64,000 nt of DNA, from NCBI RefSeq assembly GCF_002078015.1, contig NZ_LWBP01000002.1:1-64000 (forward strand). The letters run 5' to 3'. Below, in pieces: positions 1 through 8,442 of the stretch. Made by a program: the position numbers and the translations under genes. This DNA comes from Niastella populi. GTDB taxonomy: Bacteria; Bacteroidota; Bacteroidia; Chitinophagales; Chitinophagaceae. How positions within the stretch are numbered: the stretch's first letter is position 1; each line of letters begins with the position of its first letter. A model generated the notes under the pieces. It saw only the letters and a list, made by a program, of their open reading frames with translations. It did no database searches and was not told where the DNA came from.

Positions 1-21
1 GAGCATATTGAAGTAAGTGAG

Positions 22-333
22 ATGCATAAAAATGATAAAGATACATTTTCAAAAGATTATGTGGTTACTCCAAAATTTATTGATTTCGACATTGAAAAAT
101 TAGACTCCCATATTGAAAGTATTTTTGGAAAACAGGACTATAGTTTGTTGGCTCATTTTAATAAAGAAAATGAAATAGTCATTAGTTATCGTGACCGGAA
201 GAGCAATGAGTATAAAGAATATGAATTTTCACTGACTAATGACCCTAACGAAGTAATTAAAAATCTGATTCTTGTCGTTAATAGTATGATGATTGAGGTA
301 CGGACAGCCGTTTTTGAAGAACAATCAGCATAA
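22..333 (+). CDS. Hypothetical protein, 103 aa (possibly 5'-partial)
   Basis: A small acidic protein of about 103 residues with no signal peptide, membrane segment or motif I recognise. The ATG at 22 is the first in the frame, but the frame stays open to the left edge of the window, so the gene may begin further left. It ends in a TAA at 331-333. The sequence alternates charged strands and ends in a helix (residues 80-98). I do not recognise the family and give no function. Confidence 0.55.
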   Translation: MHKNDKDTFSKDYVVTPKFIDFDIEKLDSHIESIFGKQDYSLLAHFNKENEIVISYRDRKSNEYKEYEFSLTNDPNEVIKNLILVVNSMMIEVRTAVFEEQSA

Positions 334-599
334 TTAGCTAGATGCATTTTTTCAAGTGAGATTGCCTTGTTTTTGTGTTCAAAAGCTTGAATTCTTTTGT
401 TCTTTTCCCTCATCTTAAAAATGTGGGCCACCAGTCAGGGGTTGAGATTCTAAATTTTATTTAAAGCCCCTATGAATTATATATACCTCCCTAAGAGCAC
501 AAAGTCTTACTAAACTCTTTTTAAAACGGTTGTTATTTTTTAATTGATCGTGTCGAATAGAATTACTGTTCTCCATAGCTATAACCTGTTGCTGAAGTA
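334..599. other. AT-rich spacer, nothing identified
   Basis: No convincing open reading frame, RNA or hairpin was seen here. It separates the first gene from the GC-rich hairpin cluster that starts near 600. The antisense frame over 186-431 looks like a shadow of the first gene. Confidence 0.5.
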
Positions 600-1250
600 T
601 GCACTATAGACTTGGCCGCGCCCCGTTGCGCCCGCCCCGCCCACTGCAGGGCGCAGGAGCGCGAAGCGCGGGTGACCTGCAAACCGCTGTGACGGCCATA
701 TTAAATTAGCCGAAGCGACAGCGGAGGCTATGCTTATTAAATAAAGGTGGGCGGGGCAGCGCAGGGGCGCATAAGCGTCGCCCCAGCAATGGAAAACTCA
801 CTATACTCCTTAGCCTTTATAGAGTTTTTCATTGCAGGGCGACGCGCGAAAAAACAGGAAGCGGAGGAGCCTGGCAAGGCTGCCTTGATTTTGCGACCGG
901 AATGGAGCGTAATGGAGCCGGAGTGGAGCCGTGTGGACGGCATACTTCAAAAGGGCGGTGGCGCGTATGGCTTTGTGCATGGATGCAGGCCACTGCCCTT
1001 TTGAAGTATTGTTGAGCTGCGAAACGCAGGTGCAATGAAGCGGAATGAGGGAGTAAAACAAGGCAGCTTTGCAAAGGATCCGGGAGCTTCCCGAGGCGGC
1101 GCATCAAACTTTGCACAAAACCATGCCAGCAGTCCGGATGTCGAATTTTCCAATGGAGCCTGCGGAGTTGGAAAATTCGACATCTGGCAACACATGTCCT
1201 GCAACGCCCGAGCTAAAAATACAAATTAATGAAAAGGGCGTTGCAGGTCT
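600..1250. repeat. GC-rich array of consecutive inverted repeats (hairpin island)
   Basis: This stretch is far richer in G and C than its flanks and is built from successive inverted repeats. Arms are 634-644 with 747-757 (11 bp perfect), 775-805 with 818-845 (about 27 bp, few mismatches), 942-960 with 991-1009 (19 bp, one mismatch), 1137-1153 with 1168-1184 (17 bp perfect) and 1198-1209 with 1236-1247 (12 bp perfect). A looser outer pair (about 873-908 with 1037-1075) encloses the third. Long frames exist on both strands only because palindromes lack stops. Function unknown; it could be a remnant of repetitive DNA or a structured RNA. Confidence 0.8.
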
Positions 1251-1340
1251 TGTGTTGATGCCAGGCGTGGTTTTTGCGTTTGATGCGCCGCCGAGTCCTT
1301 ATTGACCTGCGTGGGCTTGCACTGGTGCCTTGTGGTTAGT

Positions 1341-1440
1341 ACTGGTGCTGGGCTTTGCACTGCAGCTTGGGTGCGTGGGTACTGTGCCATTGGAAAGATG
1401 AAGGATCTACAGGCGTACAAGTGTGCGACGCAACGAAGGC
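1341..1440 (+). repeat. Dispersed repeat, copy A
   Basis: Contains the shared core GTGCTGGGCTTTG followed by CACTGCAG. It is alignable over about 100 bp with the copy at 6421-6530, including a shared downstream block reading GCGACRCAACGRAGG. Related shorter copies lie at about 2602-2650, 3664-3722 and 4307-4360. It lies in non-coding sequence next to the hairpin array. Confidence 0.75.
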
Positions 1441-1489
1441 GAGTGTTGTTCTAAAGCCGGTTCCCTTATCTTCTTCTGGTCTAACGTCA

Positions 1490-2332
1490 TTAGTCACTCC
1501 AATTATTTAATTTTTGCTCATCTTCTTGTATCCACCGCTCCAAGTTTTCTATTTGATCTTTTACACTCCGGATTTTTTGTTCGATTTCTTCCAACCATTC
1601 TTGATGTTGCTCTCGGTATCTTTCCGTATAGGCAGATTCTACTTTTTCTTCCAATTTCATTTTTGTGGATTCAAATCGCTGTAAGGCTTCTTCAGCCTTC
1701 GCAAGTTTATCCCGATTGTTATTGAGATTATTTTTGATCCTTTCTTTTATTTGAAGGCTTTTTTCCCTTTTTTCCTCCCATGCCTCTTGCTTTTCTTTTC
1801 TTACTTGCGCTAATTCTTGTTCTCTATCTTTTGTTTCTTTCCAAAATTCATCGTGATTTATTCTTATTTTAATTATTCGTTCGTGTATTTCTGCTTTATG
1901 TTCTTTCGTCATTTCTCCCTTAACAGATGAAAAATACTGTGCAGCTTCATTCAGTTCTTTACCTCGCTCGCGCATGGTTTCTTTTGTGATTTTTAGCTCC
2001 TGAAAGGACAAGGTGGAAATGATAAAATCTTCCAATCGGCTATATTCCAATCCATCAAGCATGTGCCAAATTTTCCGAAAATGTTCCTTTGATTTATTTT
2101 CAAAATCTTCTTGGCGCTTCCGATATGCTTTTTCCCTTAGGGCATAAAAGTTTTGCCAAGCGCTATTTTTTTCAGTTATCGTCTGGTACCGCACTTCTTT
2201 AAACCCTTCTTTGATTTCACTTATTAAATCAAAAACGTCTTTCCACTCATCGGCAGTTAAGGGAAGGAGTAAGTAGCTCGATGTCTTTTCAGCCAAAACA
2301 CGAAGCTTGTTATCCAGTTTGCGAAAATCCAT
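1490..2332 (-). CDS. Predicted coiled-coil protein, 280 aa
   Basis: A 280-residue protein dominated by charged heptad-like helices (about residues 95-275, very rich in Glu, Lys and Gln), so a long coiled coil is likely. There is no signal peptide or transmembrane segment, so it is probably cytoplasmic. The ATG at 2332 is the natural start, since a hairpin and an AT-rich leader lie directly upstream. Coiled coils match unrelated proteins easily, so no family can be assigned. It lies alone among accessory genes and repeats. Confidence 0.75.
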   Translation of the reverse strand: MDFRKLDNKLRVLAEKTSSYLLLPLTADEWKDVFDLISEIKEGFKEVRYQTITEKNSAWQNFYALREKAYRKRQEDFENKSKEHFRKIWHMLDGLEYSRLEDFIISTLSFQELKITKETMRERGKELNEAAQYFSSVKGEMTKEHKAEIHERIIKIRINHDEFWKETKDREQELAQVRKEKQEAWEEKREKSLQIKERIKNNLNNNRDKLAKAEEALQRFESTKMKLEEKVESAYTERYREQHQEWLEEIEQKIRSVKDQIENLERWIQEDEQKLNNWSD

Positions 2333-2361
2333 GGTATAAAATTTTCAATTTTTCCCGTATA

Positions 2362-2389
2362 GAAAAAGCCGGCTCATAAGAAGCCGGCT
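2362..2389 (-). terminator. Terminator-like hairpin upstream of the coiled-coil gene
   Basis: AGCCGGCT at 2367-2374 and again at 2382-2389 form an 8-bp stem. Read on the minus strand the stem is followed by TTTTTCT. No minus-strand gene lies directly upstream, so it may be a leader hairpin of the coiled-coil gene instead. Confidence 0.45.
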
Positions 2390-2873
2390 GCATTTCTTCG
2401 CTCCCCTTAGGTTAGAAATACTTAAAACGTTCGGGGGCTTTCTGTTTCCGTGATTCCAACGACCGAAAGCATCGTCATTGTTGGCGGAAGGGTGTAAAGA
2501 ACTTTACGCTAACAGTATAGCAAACACTTCAATTTCTGTCAAGCCAGATAATATTATCGGAATAAGATCTCAAGAAATTCTTTAAACTGGTCTGCATGGC
2601 CTTGCAGTAGTGCCTAATGATCTGTTGTGGTGCTGGGCTTTGTAAATACTGATTGCAATAAATGAATATAAGCAATATAAGAAATATCGATCATCTTAAA
2701 AACGTGAAAAACGCCCTAATTTACAAAGCTATTTATCTCCATCTTTACTCTAAATTATGTCAAAGGTTATAGTGGGCATTTATTATTTTTTTCCTCACAA
2801 ACAATAGAATACTGTATTCCAAAAGGCGCTGAATTACTGTAGCACCCGCTAATAATTATAAAAACCAACTATT
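2390..2873. other. Intergenic region with one dispersed repeat copy
   Basis: About 480 bases without a convincing gene. It holds repeat copy B (2602-2650, core GTGCTGGGCTTTG at about 2629) and AT-rich sequence leading to the next gene. Nothing else was identified. Confidence 0.5.
2602..2650 (+). repeat. Dispersed repeat, copy B
   Basis: Shares the core GTGCTGGGCTTTG. The upstream block, resembling TTGCAGTAGTGCCTAATGAT, is also matched in copy D at 4307-4360. It is shorter than copies A and E. Confidence 0.65.
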
Positions 2874-3383
2874 ATGTTTATAACTGCAGCAATCAAAACG
2901 CTAAAAGAAGTCCTGGAATTCATTCCTACAGTAATTAATGTTATCAAAAACATTAAAAAGACTGAGTCGTCGTCTACTTTAACAAAAGTTGTTGACACCC
3001 TAGCATGCGATACCCAAGATGCAGCAGTCAATCTTCAAAAATCAATTGATGAAATAGAATATATTTTAAAAGATTCAAAATTCGACTTATCAAAAACGTT
3101 ATATGAGAATGAGGATGCTTTAAAGTTTTGGGACCTCACAAAAAATTATTACTTAAATAGAGCCACAAAAAAGATACGAGGCATTCGAGAAGACCTTCGG
3201 AGCTCGGTTGAAGATGTAGGTAGAATTTTATTGTGTCAAGGAAAATTTGAAAGCATGGAAAAATTTAATGATTTTGTAAGAATCATTACACGGGATTTAG
3301 ATACCATAGACGATAAACCTATTGGTTATATATTAAGTATCTATAGGCAAAAGCTGGAAGAATCATTGAAAATGCTAAGGTAG
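2874..3383 (+). CDS. Hypothetical protein, 169 aa
   Basis: A mostly helical, soluble-looking protein of 169 residues starting at the ATG at 2874. The N-terminal 25 residues are mildly hydrophobic but do not form a clear signal peptide. No catalytic motif is visible. It stands alone and is followed by a convincing intrinsic terminator at 3416-3455, which supports it as an independent transcription unit. I do not recognise the family. Confidence 0.65.
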   Translation: MFITAAIKTLKEVLEFIPTVINVIKNIKKTESSSTLTKVVDTLACDTQDAAVNLQKSIDEIEYILKDSKFDLSKTLYENEDALKFWDLTKNYYLNRATKKIRGIREDLRSSVEDVGRILLCQGKFESMEKFNDFVRIITRDLDTIDDKPIGYILSIYRQKLEESLKMLR

Positions 3384-3415
3384 TAATTTTGCTAACAGTT
3401 CCCTTTTATTAAAAA

Positions 3416-3455
3416 GCCGGGAAGAAATTTATACATCCCGGCCACTTCTCTTTTT
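3416..3455 (+). terminator. Intrinsic terminator after the 169-aa gene
   Basis: GCCGGGA (3416-3422) pairs with TCCCGGC (3436-3442). The stem is followed within a few bases by TCTCTTTTT, ending at 3455. Confidence 0.65.
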
Positions 3456-3783
3456 GAATGTCATGTCAAAAAAGAATTGTTTTCACGATATCATACTTAC
3501 TGATGAAAATCAAAATAATTTATTTGTTTACTTCCTTTACCATTGCTTGCATTCGAAATTCCAAAAGTTTCATAAATTTAATGTAAGTTCTTTCCTAACA
3601 TTGGTTCTGCATCTTATTAGTGGGCTGTAGAGTATTTCTACACATTATCGAAAATTACTGGGCTTTGTTCTGGCGTTCAATGGCATGCACTGGTGCTGGG
3701 CTTTGCGCTAAAACTTCGTGCCATAGTACGACGCGGAAGCTATGGAAGCGGAACAATACTTTTAATGGCCGTGCGAAAGGCAA
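3456..3783. other. Intergenic region with repeat copy C
   Basis: No reliable gene seen. The stretch 3653-3722 holds one full and one partial copy of the dispersed core. A short plus-strand frame at 3620-3835 spans the repeat and the end of a minus-strand gene and is rejected. Confidence 0.5.
3664..3722 (+). repeat. Dispersed repeat, copy C
   Basis: Contains the core GTGCTGGGCTTTG at 3693-3705. A partial core, CTGGGCTTTG, lies just upstream at about 3658-3667. Confidence 0.65.
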
Positions 3784-4077
3784 TCACTCGGATTGCAAGG
3801 TTTCAATGAATTTCTTGAAGCCTGCCTTCTCCTGATCCGTCGCCTGGGCACCTGCTGCCGGACAGAGGAATATGCCGGTGGGTAGCAGGTATCGAAGCAG
3901 CAATGCTGCGCCGGCAAATTGGAACTGCCAGTCGATACTTCCGGCGTATTCTGCCTTGTTTGTAAAGGTGATGCCCATCTTTTGCCGGAGCCAGTCCGCC
4001 GTTTTATAAAAGAGCGCAACGTCGCATGCGCCTAAGAGCTGTACTTCAGCGTATCCCTTTGCTGTCTGCAATACCAT
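3784..4077 (-). CDS. Hypothetical protein, 97 aa
   Basis: A 97-residue protein from an ATG at 4077. Its codon use is more GC-rich than its neighbours and looks like chromosomal genes of this organism. The protein seems to be a small alpha/beta domain (helix 25-36, strand 45-55) with no export signal. The family is not recognised. It lies between two dispersed repeat copies, so it may have moved with the repeat-rich DNA, but that is inference. Confidence 0.55.
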   Translation of the reverse strand: MVLQTAKGYAEVQLLGACDVALFYKTADWLRQKMGITFTNKAEYAGSIDWQFQFAGAALLLRYLLPTGIFLCPAAGAQATDQEKAGFKKFIETLQSE

Positions 4078-4420
4078 AATGGATCAACTGTTTCCGGGCA
4101 CGGTTGGTTTGAAAATTGTTTGCCGCGCAAAGGTGCAAGTTATCGGCTACATGGCAAAGAGCCACAGAGTTGAACCAGGTAAGAACGGGGTGAAAAGCCA
4201 TGCCACATATGATTATTTGTAGTTTAACGGTTCAGATAAGGTTTGAAGGTATATGGCATAAATTTAGGGAAACCTCGCAATGCCGTGACATTTTGCGCCA
4301 GCGTGGCTTTGCTATGTCGCTTAATGATTTGCACAGGTGCTGGGCTTTGTACTGCAGGCCATACGCAGAGAATCACTGATTATAGACAACCGGGTAACAG
4401 GGCTTTCAAACATTCCAAGG
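4078..4420. other. Intergenic region with repeat copy D
   Basis: No gene recognised. It contains dispersed repeat copy D at 4307-4360. A short plus-strand frame over 4243-4443 is made mostly of repeat sequence and runs into the opposite gene, so it is not called. Confidence 0.5.
4307..4360 (+). repeat. Dispersed repeat, copy D
   Basis: Core GTGCTGGGCTTTG at 4338-4350 followed by TACTGCAGG. Its upstream block matches copy B. Confidence 0.7.
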
Positions 4421-6265
4421 TTATATTTTGTTACCTTCACTAATTTTTTCAAAAGTTACCCTGTATTTACTATCAAATATTTCAACCGCTTTTTTTAAAT
4501 TTTTGAGGGAGTCATTTAGGGCTCTCCTTTCCGCTCTTGTAAATTTAGTCTTATTGTTTGCGGCAACACTTCTTATTTCGTCTTCAATGTGACTGGCCTC
4601 GGAAATAACCGAATTGATATTGGTTCCCAGATTAATTGTTGCTTTTATCGAATCAGAGAAAGAATTAAAAGTTTCAATTTTCCTCCGATACGTTTTTATT
4701 GTTTCTGTGCAATAAAATATAGTATCGTTAACTGCCCTTATTAGCCTCCTGTCTTCTTCTATGGAGACTAAGTCCAAATATTTGTTTAACGCTATTTTAC
4801 TTTCATTAACGCATTTACTGCAATTGCTATAAGTCGAAACCATATTCTGCAAGCTACTTTTTATCGCATTGTATTCGTCGGTTATGTCATCAGCGGCATT
4901 CAATCTTTCACAATACCCTTTAAACTTATTGTTATAGAGCGCCTGTTCGAGATCCTCTAATTTTTGTTTTGCATTAGTTACTATTAAATTATTCTTCAAA
5001 AAAGAAATGGCAGATACTTTAGCGATAATGGCGGAATATAACCCAAGCGCGTCATTTGATACATTATTCCCGCCGGCATTGAAAACATTCAATTTTTGAA
5101 GGTCACTGTAATATGTCAGCCGTTTAAAATATATATCAATTTGGTCATTTAATTTTCGGGTCACTGGTGCATACCCGCTATTTGCATCAGTATATAAAGC
5201 AGGCTCAATCTCTTTGGCCTTTTTCTTTATATCCTCAAATTTCAAAATAGCACTGTACGCATTAGTTAAGGGTTCTTCATCATTGGAGGATAAGGCCTTT
5301 TCAATTTTATTAATAATCTTCAAATAATCTAGCAAAACAGCTTCTGCAAAATTTTGCTGGTCGGATATGCTACTTTTGTTGACAATTAAAATGGAATCTA
5401 ATGCCCTAATTTCGCCATCAGTTATCGTAGTATATCCCGCTCTTTCAATTCTTTTGGAAGGTATGCCTTCCAATCCATAATAATTATTGAGGGTTTGCAA
5501 TACGATCAAGTATGGAAATTCCTCATATTCGGTACCGTTTTCTAAAAGCGAAAAATAACCTGAAGCACTCTTATTTAGCCTCAAATTTTCAGCTTTCGGA
5601 AGCTCCGCATCCGTTGGCGCAAAAAAGTAGATGTTATAGGATAATATCTTCTTATATTGGTTTTTGAAGGGTTCAAATAAAACTTTTGCCTCAAGCTTCT
5701 GATCTTCCGCTGCCTGCTTAAGGAGGCTCGAAAAGAAAGTATACGTCTTCTTGGCCACATCCACGCTCACCAAGCCGGTCGGATTGGTGATAAGGGGAGA
5801 AACAATATCTGACATGGAACTCAGGATCGAAAGTGCACGATTATTTATCGTGATTTGGGTAGTAATAATTGCATCTAATGTTCTTTTCTCCTCTGGTTTG
5901 TATAGGTATTTCTTTAGTATTGTTCGATCTTCAATCGTTGAAGTGTTAAAACTATTATTTTTCCCTTTTTCAAATAAAAAAAGCGGAATTTTCTGGTTTG
6001 CAGTTTCACTTGCAAGCTCCAATTCCCCATAGAAATATTTTATTGACTTGAAACGACTTTTAACAAATTCCGGAGAAGTCAACTTATCAGCGCGTCTTAT
6101 TACTACGGTAATGTCGGCATAAGGATATTTTTTGTAGTCACTGGATATTTGAGAGTTATCCATTAATTGGATATTTTCTACCTTTCGTATAGGGAAAAAT
6201 AAATTTTGCGCACTTAATTCACCGATAAAAGTAGACAACATAAAGAGCAAGTAAAAATTCTTCAT
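4421..6265 (-). CDS. Secreted helical protein of unknown function, 614 aa
   Basis: A large exported protein. The start at 6265 is preferred to the in-frame ATG at 6325 because it begins directly with a signal peptide (MKNFYLLFMLSTFIGELSAQ, cleavage after SAQ). The mature part is mixed alpha/beta for about 220 residues, then long helical stretches to the C terminus with a CSKC pair near residue 500. No enzyme motif was found. It is flanked by dispersed repeats on both sides and has no operon partner. The AT-rich codon use resembles other accessory genes here. Family not recognised. Confidence 0.75.
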   Translation of the reverse strand: MKNFYLLFMLSTFIGELSAQNLFFPIRKVENIQLMDNSQISSDYKKYPYADITVVIRRADKLTSPEFVKSRFKSIKYFYGELELASETANQKIPLFLFEKGKNNSFNTSTIEDRTILKKYLYKPEEKRTLDAIITTQITINNRALSILSSMSDIVSPLITNPTGLVSVDVAKKTYTFFSSLLKQAAEDQKLEAKVLFEPFKNQYKKILSYNIYFFAPTDAELPKAENLRLNKSASGYFSLLENGTEYEEFPYLIVLQTLNNYYGLEGIPSKRIERAGYTTITDGEIRALDSILIVNKSSISDQQNFAEAVLLDYLKIINKIEKALSSNDEEPLTNAYSAILKFEDIKKKAKEIEPALYTDANSGYAPVTRKLNDQIDIYFKRLTYYSDLQKLNVFNAGGNNVSNDALGLYSAIIAKVSAISFLKNNLIVTNAKQKLEDLEQALYNNKFKGYCERLNAADDITDEYNAIKSSLQNMVSTYSNCSKCVNESKIALNKYLDLVSIEEDRRLIRAVNDTIFYCTETIKTYRRKIETFNSFSDSIKATINLGTNINSVISEASHIEDEIRSVAANNKTKFTRAERRALNDSLKNLKKAVEIFDSKYRVTFEKISEGNKI

Positions 6266-6629
6266 GCAACAGGGTTTTGGGAGTTGGGAAATGGTAATCG
6301 GGTTGCGAAGTTTAAAAAATTTCAAAACCCAAAAAACCGGAAAAACACTGTTTTTTATGTGAGATATTACAAAAATGGCCTACCGATATTTCTTTTTTGA
6401 TCTGGAACCCTGGGCAACGATTTGTACCTGCTGCTGGGCTTTGCACTGCAGCTCGGTGCGTGGGTGCTGCGTGGATGGAAAATATGAAGCAAGTACAGGC
6501 GCCGAAGTATGCGACACAACGGAAGAAGTATCAAAGTTCAAGTGCTGCTAACAAAATTGAATTTAAACAAATGCGATTTTCTTTATCAGGATTTGCGTAT
6601 CTTATCAGCCTCTCTCCCGAAATCCTTTG
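6266..6629. other. Intergenic region with repeat copy E
   Basis: Contains the longest pairwise match of the dispersed repeat family (6421-6530). No protein gene is supported; the plus-strand frames at 6397-6793 are repeat-derived or antisense to the next gene. Confidence 0.5.
6421..6530 (+). repeat. Dispersed repeat, copy E
   Basis: CTGCTGGGCTTTGCACTGCAG-like core at 6430-6450, followed by a downstream block alignable to copy A (1341-1440) across roughly 95 bp with scattered mismatches. Confidence 0.75.
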
Positions 6630-7121
6630 TTACGGAAGCGCAGGTACAAGTAGCTCAACTGCAAATAGCGCTTGAATCTGCGCTCGCTTCCAAACTTGGG
6701 GACGATACCATCCATTCTCAAATTGCAACAATACTTTTTCTTCCGCTTTATGCGGCATTAGCTTGCACAGTACCCCTTTGTTATCCTGGTTGAAAGCAAG
6801 GTATTCACATCCGTAATTGATAAGGTGCAGGTGGGGTAATCGCTTCACTCCAATCCAGTCCCCTTTCCTATACACCGGACTATTCCGATCATCGAGCACC
6901 GGGACATATCCGTGTATGAGGCCGGTATGTTTAAATCGTACAGTCCTGAGCAGGACCCCCGGCTGCCCGTCAACCACATGAACGCTCCCTGGATACTTTT
7001 CTAAATAGAAGACTCCAGCTTTAAGATGAGCGGCAAACGGTATCCATACCATTATGAATCGTTGTGCGTTATGGGAATCGTCACAATGCACATCGTTTTG
7101 CTTCGTCAATTCCTTTTCCAT
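6630..7121 (-). CDS. S24/LexA-like domain protein, degenerate, 163 aa
   Basis: A 163-residue protein whose central part (about residues 70-150) follows the layout of S24 peptidase domains: a V(L)DDR...YRKGDWIGV segment, then NYGCEYLAF and KGVLCKL. In active S24 proteins a Ser precedes the Met-x-Pro segment and a Lys lies in the later VKR strand. Here those places hold Arg and Cys, so self-cleavage is unlikely. It may be a binding or regulatory domain. Its neighbour at 7165-7650 is a divergent paralogue in the same orientation, only 43 bp away, so they are probably co-transcribed. Confidence 0.6.
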   Translation of the reverse strand: MEKELTKQNDVHCDDSHNAQRFIMVWIPFAAHLKAGVFYLEKYPGSVHVVDGQPGVLLRTVRFKHTGLIHGYVPVLDDRNSPVYRKGDWIGVKRLPHLHLINYGCEYLAFNQDNKGVLCKLMPHKAEEKVLLQFENGWYRPQVWKRAQIQALFAVELLVPALP

Positions 7122-7164
7122 CAGCTACGTCGTTTGGTAATCAATATAGGAACGCAAACAATAC

Positions 7165-7650
7165 CTAATATTTTGGCCAGCCCGCAAGCGGTTCCACCAA
7201 AAAGAACCCGAGCAAGCTCCTGGTTCGCGGCTCACGGAGCCGGTATTTCTTGTTCTTGAATCTCAATATAATGTTGCCGTGTCCTTTCATTGATGGGTAT
7301 ATCCTGCACAGTACGCCCTTTCTTCTCTGGTCAACAACATAATATTCGCATCCCCAGAAAAAGGGCTGCATTTGTACCTTTCGGCAGATGCCGATTCTGT
7401 CGCCTTTCTTGTAGCTTGGTTCCATCCGGTCATCAGGGACAAAAATATATCCTTCGGTAAGGTGGTGGTCTCCTGGTTCCTGGGCAAGGGCAACCACGGC
7501 CAGCTTTCCTTCTTTAAGTATGATAGAACCAACGGCAGCTCGTCCGCTATACGGAACCGTTTTTTCTTCTGGATCACAGGGCAGCAGCACCTTCTTTGGT
7601 TTTGCTGCTGAAGCCTTTCTCTTCTTTGTAACCACTCGCTTCTTCTTCAT
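7165..7650 (-). CDS. S24/LexA-like domain protein, degenerate, 161 aa
   Basis: Paralogue of the preceding entry. The ATG at 7650 (MKKKRVVTKKRK) is preferred, since the longer frame back to 7794 would overlap the end of the lipoprotein gene. The first 20 residues are very basic and could bind nucleic acid. The S24-like part contains DDRMEPSYKKGDRIGI, FFWGCEYYVV and KGVLCRIYPS. The usual catalytic Ser before MEP is Arg and the Lys of the dyad appears to be Cys. Known S24 proteins are LexA/phage repressors and UmuD; a non-cleaving role here is inference. Confidence 0.6.
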   Translation of the reverse strand: MKKKRVVTKKRKASAAKPKKVLLPCDPEEKTVPYSGRAAVGSIILKEGKLAVVALAQEPGDHHLTEGYIFVPDDRMEPSYKKGDRIGICRKVQMQPFFWGCEYYVVDQRRKGVLCRIYPSMKGHGNIILRFKNKKYRLREPRTRSLLGFFLVEPLAGWPKY

Positions 7651-7735
7651 AGTTTCGGCATTGATAGGTTTAACGGGTTTTGTATCTATGAGCCAAAGAA
7701 TGCCTGCAGCATGCAGGACACTCTTTGGTTTTTCA

Positions 7736-8209
7736 TCAGTGGCGGAATTGCAGGGTATGGATCCTGGAAATACTGCCGTCCGTATTATAGTCATACGACC
7801 GTAAGGTCATTGCCGTTGCAGTGAGTTCCACAATGTCAGATGGAGTGCCGATGCCGATTATAAATACCTGATTGTCGGGAGAGAGCCGCAGCTTCGTTTC
7901 CCCATCCTCCAAAAACCAGGTGAGCTTCAAGAATTGATGGTCGGAAGGATAGCACTTTGTTGGCCCGTTGTTCGCTTCAAGGGTGCCGTCTTTAGAGAAC
8001 ACGTAATAATTATCTCTCTCGCAGGGTTTGTAGGTGCTGTACATGTCCGTAACGAGTACCCCGTTGAGATTTCGGCCCGGGAGAATGGAATCGGCCACTA
8101 TTTTCCAGGGCTGGGCGGTGAGCAGATCCGCTTTTGAGAGCGAACTGCCGCTTTTCGAGCAGGCAAACAGCAGCACGAGGCAAACCGCAGGGAGCAGTGT
8201 TTTTCTCAT
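7736..8209 (-). CDS. Lipocalin-like lipoprotein, 157 aa
   Basis: The ATG at 8209 begins a lipoprotein signal peptide with lipobox LLFACS, so Cys17 should be lipidated. The mature part starts with a segment reading LLTAQPWKI, typical of Bacteroidota lipocalin-like domains, and continues as short beta strands with F(S)KDGTL and LRLS motifs. These small exported barrels have no assigned substrate. It is the upstream member of a same-strand group with the two S24-like genes, 85 bp before the next start. Confidence 0.7.
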   Translation of the reverse strand: MRKTLLPAVCLVLLFACSKSGSSLSKADLLTAQPWKIVADSILPGRNLNGVLVTDMYSTYKPCERDNYYVFSKDGTLEANNGPTKCYPSDHQFLKLTWFLEDGETKLRLSPDNQVFIIGIGTPSDIVELTATAMTLRSYDYNTDGSISRIHTLQFRH

Positions 8210-8285
8210 ATAGCAAGTTTTAAAAAAACGGATATATAAAAGAGGTTTTTAAAGAGCAGCATAAATATAAGAGGGAAAAATATTT

Positions 8286-8318
8286 GTTGATGTGTAAACG
8301 AACGTATACCCATCAACG
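8286..8318. repeat. Direct repeat copy with inverted arms, upstream of the recombinase
   Basis: CGTATACCCATCAACG at 8303-8318 recurs with one mismatch at 8427-8442, where it spans the recombinase start. GTTGATG at 8286-8292 and CATCAAC at 8311-8317 form an inverted pair here. It could be a recombination or autoregulation site. Confidence 0.5.
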
Positions 8319-8426
8319 CTATTTGGTTGTTTTGTTAAGGTTCAAAATGGGAAACCCCAATATTCTCAAGGCTTGACTTAGATCAAAAACTTGACTTTTT
8401 GTCAATAATGTGGAAAAGTATTTGTT

Positions 8427-8442
8427 CGTATGCCCATCAACG
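8427..8442. repeat. Second direct repeat copy at the recombinase start
   Basis: CGTATGCCCATCAACG, 15 of 16 identical to 8303-8318. It overlaps the first codons of the serine recombinase gene. Confidence 0.5.

Noticed and set aside
737-1305. Several overlapping long frames on both strands
   Set aside because: They overlap each other in many frames and coincide with the GC-rich palindromes, which lack stops on both strands. The proteins are low in complexity and have no family features.
3620-3835. Plus-strand frame of 71 codons
   Set aside because: It consists of dispersed repeat copy C and then runs antisense through the end of the 97-residue gene.
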